A stretch of DNA of 64,000 nucleotides from Neostapfia colusana (taxonomy: Eukaryota; Streptophyta; Magnoliopsida; Poales; Poaceae). Where the stretch lies: assembly GCA_030760725.1 (NCBI GenBank), contig JASWHV010000005.1, positions 25,181,241 to 25,245,240 of the forward strand, given 5' to 3'. The notes under the pieces were generated by a model. The model had not been told where the DNA came from, searched no databases, and saw only the letters and a program-made list of their open reading frames with translations. Both the position numbers and the translations under genes were made by a program. This document shows positions 54,700 to 64,000 of the stretch, piece by piece (position 1 is the stretch's first letter; the number at the start of each line of letters is the position of its first letter).

Positions 54700-56619
54700 T
54701 GGATATTTTATCGGTTACGGAGAGGATCACAATTGGACTCATATATGTGGACTATGGGAGCTACCATATGTGAAGTGGTTGATACTAATGCATAACGTTG
54801 ATGTAATGCATAAAGAGCGTAATATGGCCGAATGTATTATAAGCACATGCATTTACATGACGGGCAAAACGAAAGACAATATAAAGGCTCGAAAGGACCT
54901 AGCAGAGCTTTGTAACCGTCTAACTCTTGAGCTCTCTGAAAGTGGTGCTAAACCACGTGCTTCTTTCTATCTTCGACCTAAAGAAAAGAAAGAAGTATTC
55001 AAATGGTTGAAAAATTTGAAATTCCCAGATGGTTACGCAGCTAGTCTGAAACGAGCCGTGAATATCAAAACGGGAAAGCTGACAGGGTTGAAGAGCCATG
55101 ATTATCACATAATTATGGAAAGACTTCTACCTGTTATGTTTCGGGGCTATTTTGATGATGCGGTGTGGAAGGTGCTAGCCGAGCTTAGTCACTTCTATAG
55201 ACAGCTCTGTGCAAAAGAAATCACGTTAGAGATGATGCGTAAATTGGAGAAGGAGATACCGGTACTATTATGTAAGATGGAAATTTTTTTCCTCCAGGGT
55301 TCTTCAATCCAATGCAACATCTCCTCATCCATCTTCCATTTGAAGCTAAAGTTGGAGGTCCCGTGCAATATAGGTGGATGTATCATAAAGAGCACTAAGA
55401 TATCTGAAACCAATGGTTTGTAACAGGGCAAAGGTAGAAGGATGCATCACCGAAGCATTTACTCTTAAGAAGTAGGATACTTTTCAAGTGTTTACTTTGT
55501 AGAGGAAAACAATGTCAACACTTCGGCAATGCGGTACAATGTGGATGAGCAACCTCCTTGTAGTGATCTCTCTATTTTTGCAACAAGAGGCACTACTGTT
55601 GGTAGTTCCACTTCCTACAACTCTACCGCAGAAGAAAGGAGTGTTGCTTTCCTTTACATGTACGCGAATATAGATGAGATGGACAAATATTTTGAGTAAG
55701 TGTTTGTCTTACATTTATACTAATCAGCGTATTTTGTAACACATCTATTCTAAAAAGTTTTCTTTTTGTACAGTGAATTCCACAAGCAAAATTGGACACA
55801 TAGGCATCAACCTACGAGCAAACAAGTAGAAGTGATGCGACGGGAAGGAATAAACGGAGGACCTAATTTCCTATCCTGGTTTCGAGATCATGTAACATTT
55901 TGTCGTTAACTTAGCAATATTTACAAAGTATTCTTATAACTTATGAGTATTTACAAAGTTTTCTTATAACGGTGCATGAAAGATGCCGACGTCCATAAAG
56001 ACTTGCGATAACTATCCTATGGATTGATTAAAGTTAGGAGCTACGGTCGATATGACATCAATGGCTACCGATTCCGTACAACTCAATTTGAATCTCTTTG
56101 TCCTCTTGCGGCAACATCTAATACCGGAGTTGTGACGAGGACAGTCGACTCTCAAGGACGTGAAACTAATTATTATGGAATCATTAATAAAATCCTTAAA
56201 TTTGCTTTTGCCAGGAATAAGGATCTTCGAGCAGTATTCTTTGACTGTGATTGGTTTGATATCAATCATGGAACTCGACTAAACCAATTTGGTATGGTGG
56301 AAGTCAAACACACCGAACGGCTACGAGGATATGATTCATTTGTTCTTGCGCACCAAGTGGAGCAAGTGTATTATATATCTATCCATGCAAAAAACTCAAA
56401 TATTGGTGGGTTGTACATAAGGTTAATCCTCGTGAGTGGTTATACACTCCAAGAGATGATGGTTACCATGATACTGATGAGGTTGACGAGGTTTACCAAG
56501 AAGAAGAGTTGCCAGACTCGTTTATCATCGAGCCTGGTGTAGGACTCGATGACTTAGTTGGAGACGCTCAAGATGTCGAGACTTCTGATATGCGTAAACG
56601 GAAACGAAATCCAGTTTAG
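54700..56619 (+). pseudogene. TNP2-like transposase, C-terminal part only
   Basis: It begins with GYGEDHNWTHICGLWELPY and NVDVMHKERNMAE, the end of the Transposase_21 domain. KTKDNIKARKDLAELC and the DUF4218 region (LKSHDYHIIMERLLPVMFRGYF, LSHFYRQLCAKEI, 54770-55290) follow. A one-base loss in a T-run at 55284-55290 shifts the frame before PPGFFNPMQHLLIHLPFEAK. Then come RYLKP-like and VEENNVNTSAMRYNVDEQPP fragments, and DUF4216 (TNYYGIINKILKFAF, FDCDWFDINHGTRLNQFG, FVLAHQVEQVYY, 56150-56370). A frame change near 56400 leads to the stop at 56617-56619. The DDE core is absent. Confidence 0.87.
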
Positions 56620-56780
56620 ACGCTCATGAAAGAAGATTGATGGTATGGTTTAAGGAGTAGGGTACATGATCATGACGTTGATGAATTTTGAAATTGATGA
56701 TGTAACGTTTTCTTCACTAACTTAACATGAATTTTGTATATATTATCTTAGCATATTTATCAATCATTCCTTGCAACAGG
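56620..56780. other. Spacer between TNP2-like and TNP1-like genes
   Basis: AT-rich 160 bp between the stop of TNP2 and the ATG of the next gene; no gene seen. Confidence 0.5.
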
Positions 56781-59329
56781 ATGTCGTCATCAAAGGGGAG
56801 CGGGAAGAAGGGGGCACGAGGGTTCCTCAGTCGGTCACGGGACCTCTTCTCAGGTAGCTCGTCAGGTGCGAGCAGACGCTCTCAGCTGATGAGGCACCTA
56901 CCAGACTTTGTGGGCCGAGCTCTGGCCTTACAGCGCATAGAGGTAAATTTCAGTTGTCAATCACGTTATTTTAAATTGCACTTATAAATAATTTATTCTT
57001 ATCAATCGTTTAATTTCGTAGTCTGACTCACAGTCGTCAGATTCAGAGTCAGAGGTTAGGGCGCCGCCACAGGCTAGGCAGGCCTCGGAGCCGGCTACCC
57101 TACCTTCGGAGCCGGCGAGCGTGGAGCCTTCAGGCTCTAGTGGTGACCAGCCTTCTGGGTCAATGGACGTGGTTCCCGCGCAGAGGCGACGGACGAGGAG
57201 GACCCACTTTGTGGCTCCTCCTCGTGTTCCTCGTGAGCGGGTCAGTATTCGTCCAGTTGGAGACAGGTAAAAAAAATCATATACTTGGTACATATTTCAT
57301 GATGTCTATAGATACTTACTGAGATAACAAATTTTGCAAATCTTGGTACGACTGTTCGTTCACGGGCCATGGACACCACAAGCAGGTTAACGGTGTCATC
57401 GGGGCTTTAGTGCGTTTGCACTATCCTGGTGTCATCGATGGTGTCCCTGCTTTGTCGTGGGACTACTACGCTCGTGTCTCGCAAGAGGTGCACGGCACTC
57501 TTCAGGGGGCCGTGTGGAACGATTTTATGGTAAGTTTAAATGTTTACATTCTTCAACTCATTTAAATTGTTAATGCATATTGATTAAATGTTTGTTTTCT
57601 TAAAGCTGAGGTACCAGTTAGAGGAAACTAGCGAGAGCATGATGGAGCACGCGACACTCGTGTTCCACACAAACACTCGGAAGCTCGTGACGCAGGCGTT
57701 GTCGTACGCCCGCATACAGGCCGTTAACGACTACCAGAAACGGCATCAGCAGCAGCAGGAACGGGGTCCCTTTAGAAGGGACTCCGACACGTACTTGACA
57801 GAGGATCAAAACGCAGAGGTAAGTTCTAATTGTTAAAAAAACTCAATAGCTACTTATGTTAACAGCTAATGATATACTAAATATGTGCAGGTTAGTATTT
57901 CCTGGTTAGAGGGTCAACCTGACGCATACCGAGCTCTCTGTCGGTATTGGACTAGCGATGACTTCAAAGCTAAGTCCATGAGGGCTCGAGGATGCAGAGG
58001 GTCCGACGGGAAGCACACCTATGGCGCCGATGGTCATTTGCGTTTGGCTAAACACATGGTAAGTGTATTATAAGTTCGTTTATGTGTTCATAACATATTT
58101 ATCCTATTAACACGCATTTACAGGAGCGAGAGACCGGCCAAGAGCCTAGCGCGACCTAGGTTTGGAAGAGAGGTCACAGGGGAAGTGACTCGTCGCAGCC
58201 GGGGCAGTGCAGTCAGGTCGCGACCGATCGATTGGTAAGTTTTTAGAATTATTCAATATAATTATAACTAATATTATTATTGACACACTAACGCCATTTC
58301 TATATTTTTTAGGAAAAGTATGGGCAGGAAATTATCAAAATACACGGTGAAGGGTACGATTGGGAAAACGCGCCAATCGACCCTCAAGCCATGTATGCAA
58401 GCGGCGGCGGGAAGGCCCATGGCCGGTGAGTTGATTTCTTTGATTTAGGTTTTTCACTCTTCCTTCTTTTACTTATTATTTTTCTTTCTTTTGTAGGTTT
58501 GCCATTTTCGATGGAGTTGTCGACTCGAGGTCGGCGCGACCTGCGAGAGGCACTTCATCGATGCAGACTTCATCGGTTGGGCCGTTGAGTGGCCGTCTCT
58601 CGCAGAGGGACATGGAGTTCTGTGCCATGCAGGAGAGGCTGACGCGGACCCAGGAGGAGCTCGATAGGACGAGGGCCATCTAGGAGTACCAAGCTAACTA
58701 CATGACCCAGATGTAGGCAGCGATGGAGGTAAGTAAGTTCAATTACTGTAGTTTACTTTCATAACATTTCAGTAATACATATGTTCTAATATTTTCCAAT
58801 TATAGGCCTTAGCTCGACAGAACGGCCAACAAACCGCGATTCCTGCGTGGCAGCCGCCACAGGTGACCCCATCACAGGAGCCCGCAGCCCAGGTGCCTCC
58901 GGTACAGGTAATAAACTCTTTAATATTGTATTTTTCATCTAACATAAGGAGAGAGGGAGATGTAGAGTGGTACATAAGGGAGAGCGGGAGTGCGAGAGAG
59001 AGAGAGTGAGATGGAAAGATGGAGTGTTGCAATAGAGGGAGAGAGAGTGTGCGAGAGAGGGTGTGAGTGAGACTGACATAAAGAGGGGATGAATAGTACA
59101 GAGATAGAGGAACAGAATGAGAGAGATGATGAAAAGTATAGAGAGAGGAAGAGAGTAAGAAAAAAGAGAAAGACATTGATATCTGAATCCAAACCGTCGT
59201 AACTACTCATGTGTTTTGTAGGGTTCGGCGACGGAGGCCTCTACTCCATCGCCACAGCTACCGGTTCCAAGAGAGACGCGTGGAGATGATTTCTTCGGCT
59301 CCGGAGGTAGTCGAGGGGGTAGTGTGTAG
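56781..59329 (+). pseudogene. TNP1-like (Transposase_24/Ptta) gene, ten exons, three stops
   Basis: Exons by GT/AG and frame: 56781-56942, 57022-57266, about 57337-57529, 57606-57818, 57891-58058, 58124-58234, 58313-58425, 58497-58728, 58806-58907, 59222-59329 (stop). The frame joins cleanly at every junction except exon 3, whose acceptor reads GCAA instead of GCAG. The product has a Ser-rich start, then GALVRLHYPG, VWNDFM, KLVTQALSYARI, RALCRYWTSDDFKAKS and KHTYGADGHLRLAKHM, typical of the Transposase_24 DNA-binding family. In-frame stops lie at 58157-58159, 58681-58683 and 58714-58716, each one substitution from a sense codon. A coiled coil (MEFCAMQERLTRTQEELDR) precedes the second stop. 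Confidence 0.85.
58945..59175. repeat. GA-rich simple-sequence tract in the last intron of the TNP1-like gene
   Basis: Purine-rich (GAGA, GGGAGA) sequence of about 230 bp on the plus strand, inside intron 9. The long minus-strand Ser/Leu-rich frames here are artefacts. Confidence 0.9.
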
Positions 59330-59469
59330 CCCGTTTGTCGTTTCTGTTGTGTGTGATGCATATGAACTGTTGTATGAACTGTTTTATAACTGTTTACTCT
59401 GTTTTGTAACTGTTTGTTCTGTGTGCTGGCTATCGAGCCAAGTTAGTGCATTTCTGTTTTAAAAAAATA

Positions 59470-59837
59470 CAAAAATAACTTACGACGGCCACTGCCCAGA
59501 AGCCATCGTAAGTTAGCTTCTGCCACTTACGACGGTCAATAAAACCGTCGTAAGTTAGTCTCTGTTACTTACGACGGTCACCAGAACCGTCGTAAGTAAC
59601 GTGCCTTGGGCCACCACGTGGCCTGGGCCGTTACTTACGACGGATGCGCGACGCCGTCGTAAGATACTTTATTTATGACGGTAGCCGTCGTAAGTTAGCT
59701 TATTTACGACATAATAATTACCTCGGGTTTATACCGTTGTAAGTAACGAAATACCGTCATAAGTAGCTAACTTACGACAGTTTATGACTTAATTACGACG
59801 GCCTTAGCCGTCGTAAGTCCGTCGTATCCCTGTAGTG
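59470..59837 (+). repeat. Right sub-terminal repeats and TIR of the CACTA element
   Basis: About fifteen copies of TTACGACGG/CCGTCGTAA words in 350 bp, ending TCCCTGTAGTG. They mirror the left end. Confidence 0.9.
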
Positions 59838-60084
59838 ATGGAAAATCCTAACCGGATTATACCGGCATATACGTCTCAATTGTGGCACTAAAAATGGCCT
59901 CTCGCACACGTGTGCTACACGGGATACGCACGTGGTTAGCACCTGCAGAGGAACACTCAATAATGATGCACTCAAAGGTTTTTGACATTACAGGCAGGTC
60001 CATATCATAGTAAAAACATACGCCCCGTATCATTTCCATACGAGTCGTCCTTGAGTTAAGCCACGTCTCAAGGTACATGGTCGC
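59838..60084. other. Flank between the CACTA element and LTR I; no gene seen
   Basis: It starts with ATG, the partial counterpart of the left CACTA flank. Nothing is recognised. LTR I inserts at 60085. Confidence 0.4.
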
Positions 60085-60117
60085 TGTCGGTACCCTCAAT
60101 ACCGGGTACCCCCGCGC

Positions 60118-60595
60118 ACAGGGTAAAACTGCATAAGGACCTCGCCCCCTCCACAGGAGCGAGCTCCGAAGGCACCACGTGTCCGGCAGGGCCGGAGCTC
60201 TCCTCTCCTCAGAGGATAGCTCCGGGCCTGCCACGTGGCCTAGAAGGCCGGACCTCGCCCCCTCCGCTGGGGCGAGCTCCGAAGGAGCCACGTGTCCAGT
60301 AGGGCCGGAGCTTCTCACCCCTCGGAGGATATCTCTGGGCCTGCCACGTGGCCTAGAAGGCCAGACCTCGCCCCCTCCGTGGGGGTGAGCTCCGAAGGAG
60401 CCACGTGTCCAGTAGGGCCGGTGCTTCCCTCCCCTCGGAGGATAGCTCCGGTCCTGCCACGTGGCCTAGAAGGCCAGACCTCGCCCCCTCCGCGGGGGTG
60501 AGCTCCGAAGGCTCCACGTGTCCGGCAGGGCCAGAGCTCCTCCTCTCCTCAGAGGAGAGCTCCGGGCCCGACACGTGGCCAGCAGGGCAGCGCTG
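60118..60595. repeat. Tandem G-box repeat array in LTR I (113-bp unit, four copies)
   Basis: CCACGTGGCC marks at 60231, 60344 and 60457 are spaced 113 bp, and ACACGTGGCC at 60571 is 114 bp on. A second CACGTG (CCACGTGTCC) lies midway in each unit, giving eight G-boxes in about 400 bp. Each unit also contains palindromic GGACCTCGCCCC...GGGGTGAGCTCCG arms. Confidence 0.85.
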
Positions 60596-60974
60596 TCCGC
60601 CCAGTGCGGTAGGCAGCAGGAGTAAAGGTGCGCCATGCCTTTACCGTACAAGGCATTTAAGACCCGCGCCTTCCCAAGACACGGAGGCGCGGCGCACGCC
60701 AGACAGGCACCACTGTGACCAGTCACAGTCAAGACAGGCACACAGTGTCAGAAGCTGCAGTCCATTGAAGGCAGCGTCAAGACACGGACAAGACATGCCC
60801 TACCGTCCCTGCCATCACCAATGGCTGCACGCTACACCTAGCCTGCAGCATGGGCAGGGTGGCAGGACGAGGACCTCGACGCCAGCGCCAAGACATAGAA
60901 GCTGGTAGGAAATCACCCCGGGGCCACCTGTCGGGTCCCTGGGGCCCACCTTGTAAGCCGCCCAAGCCTTGGAC

Positions 60975-60981
60975 TATAAAA
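60975..60981 (+). promoter_or_regulatory. TATA box of LTR I
   Basis: GGACTATAAAAGGCTC, nearly identical to the TATA region of LTR H, about 380 bp downstream of the G-box array. Confidence 0.8.
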
Positions 60982-61284
60982 GGCTCGGTAGGCAACGTTA
61001 CAAAGGGTTCGAACTCTGTGAACTCGCACTCTAGACATCACTCACCCTCAAGCTCAGGGCTCCGGTTCTGAGCAACAAGCAATACTGCGAGCACCTCTGC
61101 TCACCGTGGATGTAGGGTTTTACGCTCCGGCGGCCTGAACCACGTAAAACTCCCCGTGTCAAGCTTCTCCTCACTCGTCCCTAACGCTGAAGCTCTCTGC
61201 AAGTGCCTAGCCCCTCCGAAAAAGAACCTCCGCGGGCTGCCCAAAGCAGGTCCGGGGGAAGTGTCGACTACACACTTCGACATT

Positions 61285-61296
61285 TGGCGCGCCAGG
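61285..61296 (+). other. Primer-binding site of element I
   Basis: TGGCGCGCCAGG two bases after the LTR end, followed by TAGGGGG. The H counterpart differs by one base. Confidence 0.8.
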
Positions 61297-61338
61297 TAGG
61301 GGGTTTTTCCCTTGCGCGACGAGCTTCTGCCGGCGAAG

Positions 61339-61760
61339 ATGACGAAGCTTCCTTCAGCGGCAAGCCCTCCTCGCCCACGTTCTCGACGAACGGTGACCAG
61401 TGAGAACTACGTCTCGACACACTCAGCACGGAGTGTGTCGGTGCGAGCAGGAAGCCAGCAGCCGACTCCGGCAACACGAACTCCATCAACCTCATGTTCT
61501 ACCGCGGTGCAGAGTGCCACTCAAGCAAGCGCGCTAGCCACCGCAGAAGCGCTCCTGGACAATCCGTCTGCTGAAGACGCCCTCCAGGGGGCCACCAAGC
61601 AGTGGATCCGCGACGTCAACGACCTCGACGCTTATGCCGTCAATCCTCCGCTCCAGATCACGAGGTACCGGCAGAGGTCCTGGCGCCACCGGTCCGTGCA
61701 TGGGAGCCCAAGACAGGCGCTCCGACGCTACCCCAGTAAGTTCACCATGCTTACTTAAGT
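61339..61760 (+). CDS. Gag N-terminal fragment of element I
   Basis: The ATG at 61339 starts MTKLPSAASPPRPRSRRTVTS and runs in parallel with H gag (SARSVSVRAGSQQPTPAT, ALLDNPSA.DALQGATKQWI). The similarity ends near 61740, before the conserved Gag domain, and the frame stops at 61756-61758. Either a short Gag-leader protein is made or the gene is truncated. Confidence 0.65.
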
Positions 61761-62221
61761 GTTTATTTAAATTACGCATTAATTTATATGATCACCTCCC
61801 CACGCTCTAGACAGTTTACATCCATTGTACACTCGGTTCCTCTTTCCCGCTCTTATGCATAGTCGATATTTGCCATCCTGTCGAAGGCGGTAGTGCTTGG
61901 GGTACCTGCCAGAGGCCCGGGGGCCTTTTGGACCTCCCCCTATAAGGGTACTGTAACGCTAGTTGGTCTCCTCCAGGAAAAGACCAATGCTAGACCAGGG
62001 GGTCAGGAGCCTTGCTTTGCCCGGTCCTGCACCCAAAGCATGCGCACTCCCCCCCCCCCCCCCAGCGCTACGGTCTGAGTACTAGGGGGCCGGACGGTTA
62101 CACCCTGACTAGGGCTGGGGGCCAGACCTCCGGGACCAAGTGCACTGGATTACCCAAGCCCCGTATTCCGACCCGGGACAGTAAGCCAAATGAGACTAAG
62201 GGACAGGAAAGGGAGGGCCCC
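61761..62221. other. Unassigned single-copy stretch of element I
   Basis: AT-rich at first, then GC-rich; a 15-base poly-C tract lies at 62049-62063. No gag or pol motif is seen in any frame. Confidence 0.5.
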
Positions 62222-62945
62222 TGAGCGGCGCCAGACCTCACCCCCTCAGCAGGGGTGAGCTCCGAAGCCGGACAATGTGCCCTACTCTGGGCTAGGGTCT
62301 GATGCCGGACGACACCCCTATCACAGGGGCGATCTCCGAAGCCGGTCGCCACCCCCAGGGGTGAACACCGAAGCCGGACCGTGCGACCTACACTGGGCTA
62401 AGGTCCGATGCCGGATGACACCCCTATCGCAGGGGCGATCTCCGAAGCCGGTCGCCACCCCCAGGGGTGAACACCGAAGCCGGACCGTGCGCCCTACAAT
62501 TGGCTAAGGTCCGATGCCGGACGACACCCCTATCGTAGGGGCCATCTCCGAAGCCGGTCGCCACCCCCAGGGGTGAACACCGAAGCCGGACCGTGCACCC
62601 TACACTGGGCTAAGGTCCGATGCCGGACGACACCCCTATCGCAGGGGCGATCTCCGAAGCCGGTCACCACCCCGAGGGGTGAACACCGAAGCTGGACCGT
62701 GCGCCCTACACTGGGCTGAGGTCCGATGCCGGACGACATCCCTATCACGGGGGTGACCTCCGAAGTCGGTCACCACCCCGTAAGCAGGGGTGAACACCGA
62801 AGCCGGACCATGTGCCCTACACTGGGCTGAGGTCCGATGCCGGACGACATCCCTATCGCAGGGGTGACCTCCGAAGTCGGTCACCACCAAGTCAGCAGGG
62901 GTGAACACCGTAGTCAGACCTTGCGCCCTACACTGGGCTGAGCTA
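62222..62945. repeat. Tandem array R1 of element I (106-111-bp unit, about 6.5 copies)
   Basis: The marker GTGCGCCCTACACTGGG recurs at 62381, 62487, 62593, 62699, 62810 and 62921: four positions at 106 bp, then two units of 111 bp after a 5-bp insertion. Units share GATGCCGGACGACACCCCTAT and GGGGTGAACACCGAAGCC. Confidence 0.93.
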
Positions 62946-64000
62946 TGAAGACGCACATCACCCCTCCGCAGGGGTGAGCCCTGATGCTGGACCTCACGCC
63001 CTCCGTGGGCCTGAGCCCCGATGACTTCCGGACCTCCGCCCCCACAGCTGGGCCGATCTCCGATGCTAGCCCTCGCCCTCCTTTCAGAGGCGAGCCCTGA
63101 TGCCGGACCTCATGCCCTCCGTGGGCCTAAGCTCCGATGATTTCCAGACCTCCGCCCCCATAGCTGGGCCGAGCTCTGAGGCCAGCCCTCGCCCTCTTTT
63201 CAGAGGCGAGCCCTGATGCCGGACCTCTCACCCTCTGTGGGCCTGAGCTCCGATGACTTCCGGACCTCCGCCCCCACAGATGGGCCGAGCTTCGATGCCA
63301 TCCCTCACCCTCCTTTCAGAGGCGAGCCCTGATGCCGGACCTCATGCCCTCCGTGGGCCTGAGCTCCGATGACTTCTGGACCTCCGCCACCACAGCTGGG
63401 CCGAGCTCCGATGCCAGCCGTCACCCTCCTTTCAGAGGTGAGCCCTGATGCAGGACCTCACGCCCTAAGTGGGCCTGAGCTCCGATGACTTCCGGACCTC
63501 CGCCCCCACAGCTGGGCCGAGCTCCGAGGCCGGCCCTCGCCCTCCTTTCAGAGGCGAGCCCTGATGCCGGACCTCTCGCCCTCCGTGGTCCTGAGCTCCG
63601 ATGACTTCCGGACCTCCGCCACCACAGCTGGGCCGAGCTCCGATGCCAGCCCTCACCCTCCTTTTAGAGGCGAGCCCTGATGCCGGACCTCATGCCTTCC
63701 GTGGGCCTAAGCTCCGATGACTTCTGTACCTTTGCCCCCACAGCTGGGCCGAGCTCCGAGGCCAGCCCTCGCCCTCCTTTCAGAGGCGAGCCCTGATGCC
63801 GGACCTCACGCCCTCCGTGGGCCTGAGCTCCGATGACTTCCGTACCTCCGCCCCCACAGCTGGGCCGAGCTCCGAGGACAGCCCTCGCCCTCCATTCAGA
63901 GGCGAGCCCTGATGCCGGACCTCTCGCCCTCCATGGGCCTGAGCTCCGATGACTTCCGGACCTCCGCCCCCACAGCTGGGCCGAGCTCCGATGCTAGCCC
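62946..64000. repeat. Tandem array R2 of element I (exact 116-bp period, at least nine copies)
   Basis: The marker CGATGACTTCCGGACCTCC (or close variants) starts at 63021, 63137, 63253, 63369, 63485, 63601, 63717, 63833 and 63949: every interval is 116 bp, with substitutions but no length change. Each unit consists of three sub-repeats of about 39 bp with self-complementary CCCTC...GAGG-type arms. The array continues beyond the window. Confidence 0.96.

Larger units (their letters stand above)
53499..59837 (+). mobile_element. CACTA (En/Spm) DNA transposon, 6339 bp, decayed
   Basis: The ends are CACTACAGGAAA at the left and TCCCTGTAGTG at the right, the CACTA terminal inverted repeat. Flanking trinucleotides are ATA and ATG, an imperfect 3-bp duplication. 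Both ends carry dense sub-terminal repeats of TTACGACGG/CCGTCGTAA. Inside are, in order, a GC-rich first-exon-like region, a 30-bp minisatellite, a TNP2-like gene lacking its catalytic core and a TNP1-like gene with stops. It cannot move on its own but keeps the ends a related transposase would recognise. Confidence 0.94.
60085..61282 (+). repeat. 5' LTR of element I (1198 bp)
   Basis: TGTCGGTACCC to CACTTCGACA. The array 60118-60595 lies in U3, and TATAAAA is at 60975-60981. Order and sequence agree with LTR H. Confidence 0.9.
60085..64000 (+). mobile_element. Element I: Tat-type gypsy element with gag start and long tandem arrays (non-autonomous candidate)
   Basis: The 5' LTR (60085-61282), PBS and first 130 codons of gag match element H. 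After about 61738 the gag similarity stops. About 480 bp of unassigned sequence follow, then two GC-rich arrays with units of about 106-111 bp and exactly 116 bp that reach the window end. No protease, RT or integrase motif is seen in 2.2 kb. This layout suggests a non-autonomous derivative, but the 3' end is outside the window. Confidence 0.75.

Noticed and set aside
58769..59210. Ser/Leu-rich minus-strand frames
   Set aside because: They are the complement of the GA-rich tract in an intron of the TNP1-like gene.
62222..64000. A CRISPR-like array or a centromeric satellite
   Set aside because: There are no unique spacers between repeats, the units are GC-rich and internally repeated, and the context is an LTR element. 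A plant nuclear genome has no CRISPR arrays.

Overview
The window is a block of nested transposable elements from a plant nuclear genome, almost certainly a grass. The evidence is Ty1/copia and Ty3/gypsy LTR elements with plant-type primer-binding sites (variants of TGGTATCAGAGCC), a Tat/RIRE2-type gypsy element with an antisense gene, a CACTA (En/Spm) DNA transposon with TNP2- and TNP1-like genes, a Cassandra TRIM whose LTRs contain 5S rRNA sequence, and GC-rich LTR leaders. The species cannot be named from the sequence. No intact host gene is visible; the only host-gene candidate is a broken B3-domain-like pseudogene near 33.3-34.0 kb.

Layout, left to right. 1-3768: 5' end of a minus-strand gypsy element (A; 3.4-kb LTR, PBS, start of an upstream ORF0), inserted in the antisense gene of element H. 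3769-13615: H, a decayed minus-strand Tat-type gypsy element with antisense gene, integrase stub, RNase H, RT, protease, gag and 5' LTR. 13616-25922: J, a decayed minus-strand copia element, itself hit by copia K (15298-19998, CTGCT target duplication) and by a gypsy solo LTR B (21950-24825). 25923-34675: host-like sequence with the B3-like pseudogene, interrupted by structurally complete copia L (26103-33330, ATTGC target duplication). 34676-38426: two partial minus-strand LTRs (C, D). 38427-45360: E, the plus-strand sister of A, with LTR, PBS, ORF0 and gag-protease-RT cut off inside RT. 45361-48104: F, a minus-strand LTR inserted in the integrase of G. 48105-about 51600: G, a minus-strand gypsy element. 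51884-52623: Cassandra with an AGAAC duplication. 53499-59837: the CACTA element. 60085-64000: I, a plus-strand relative of H with an LTR and gag start followed by long tandem arrays.

No element is fully intact. L is closest, but carries stops, frameshifts and a 110-bp tandem duplication in pol. Elements still supply parts that others lack: E/A and G have gag-pol, and H has the polyprotein that I would need if I is a non-autonomous partner.

The observations most worth following are these. (1) ORF0 of A and E begins with a stretch that strongly resembles the histone H3 N-terminal tail (TA[R/H]KS-GG). (2) Several related LTRs share a block with three consecutive short hairpins, one of which keeps perfect pairing in F through a double substitution. 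(3) GC-rich tandem repeats of 106-116 bp recur in the LTRs and internal regions of H and I; the LTR versions form arrays of G-box (CACGTG) sites upstream of the TATA box. (4) Element I has the LTR and gag start of H but then a 116-bp array with constant spacing. All identities and counts were made by eye.
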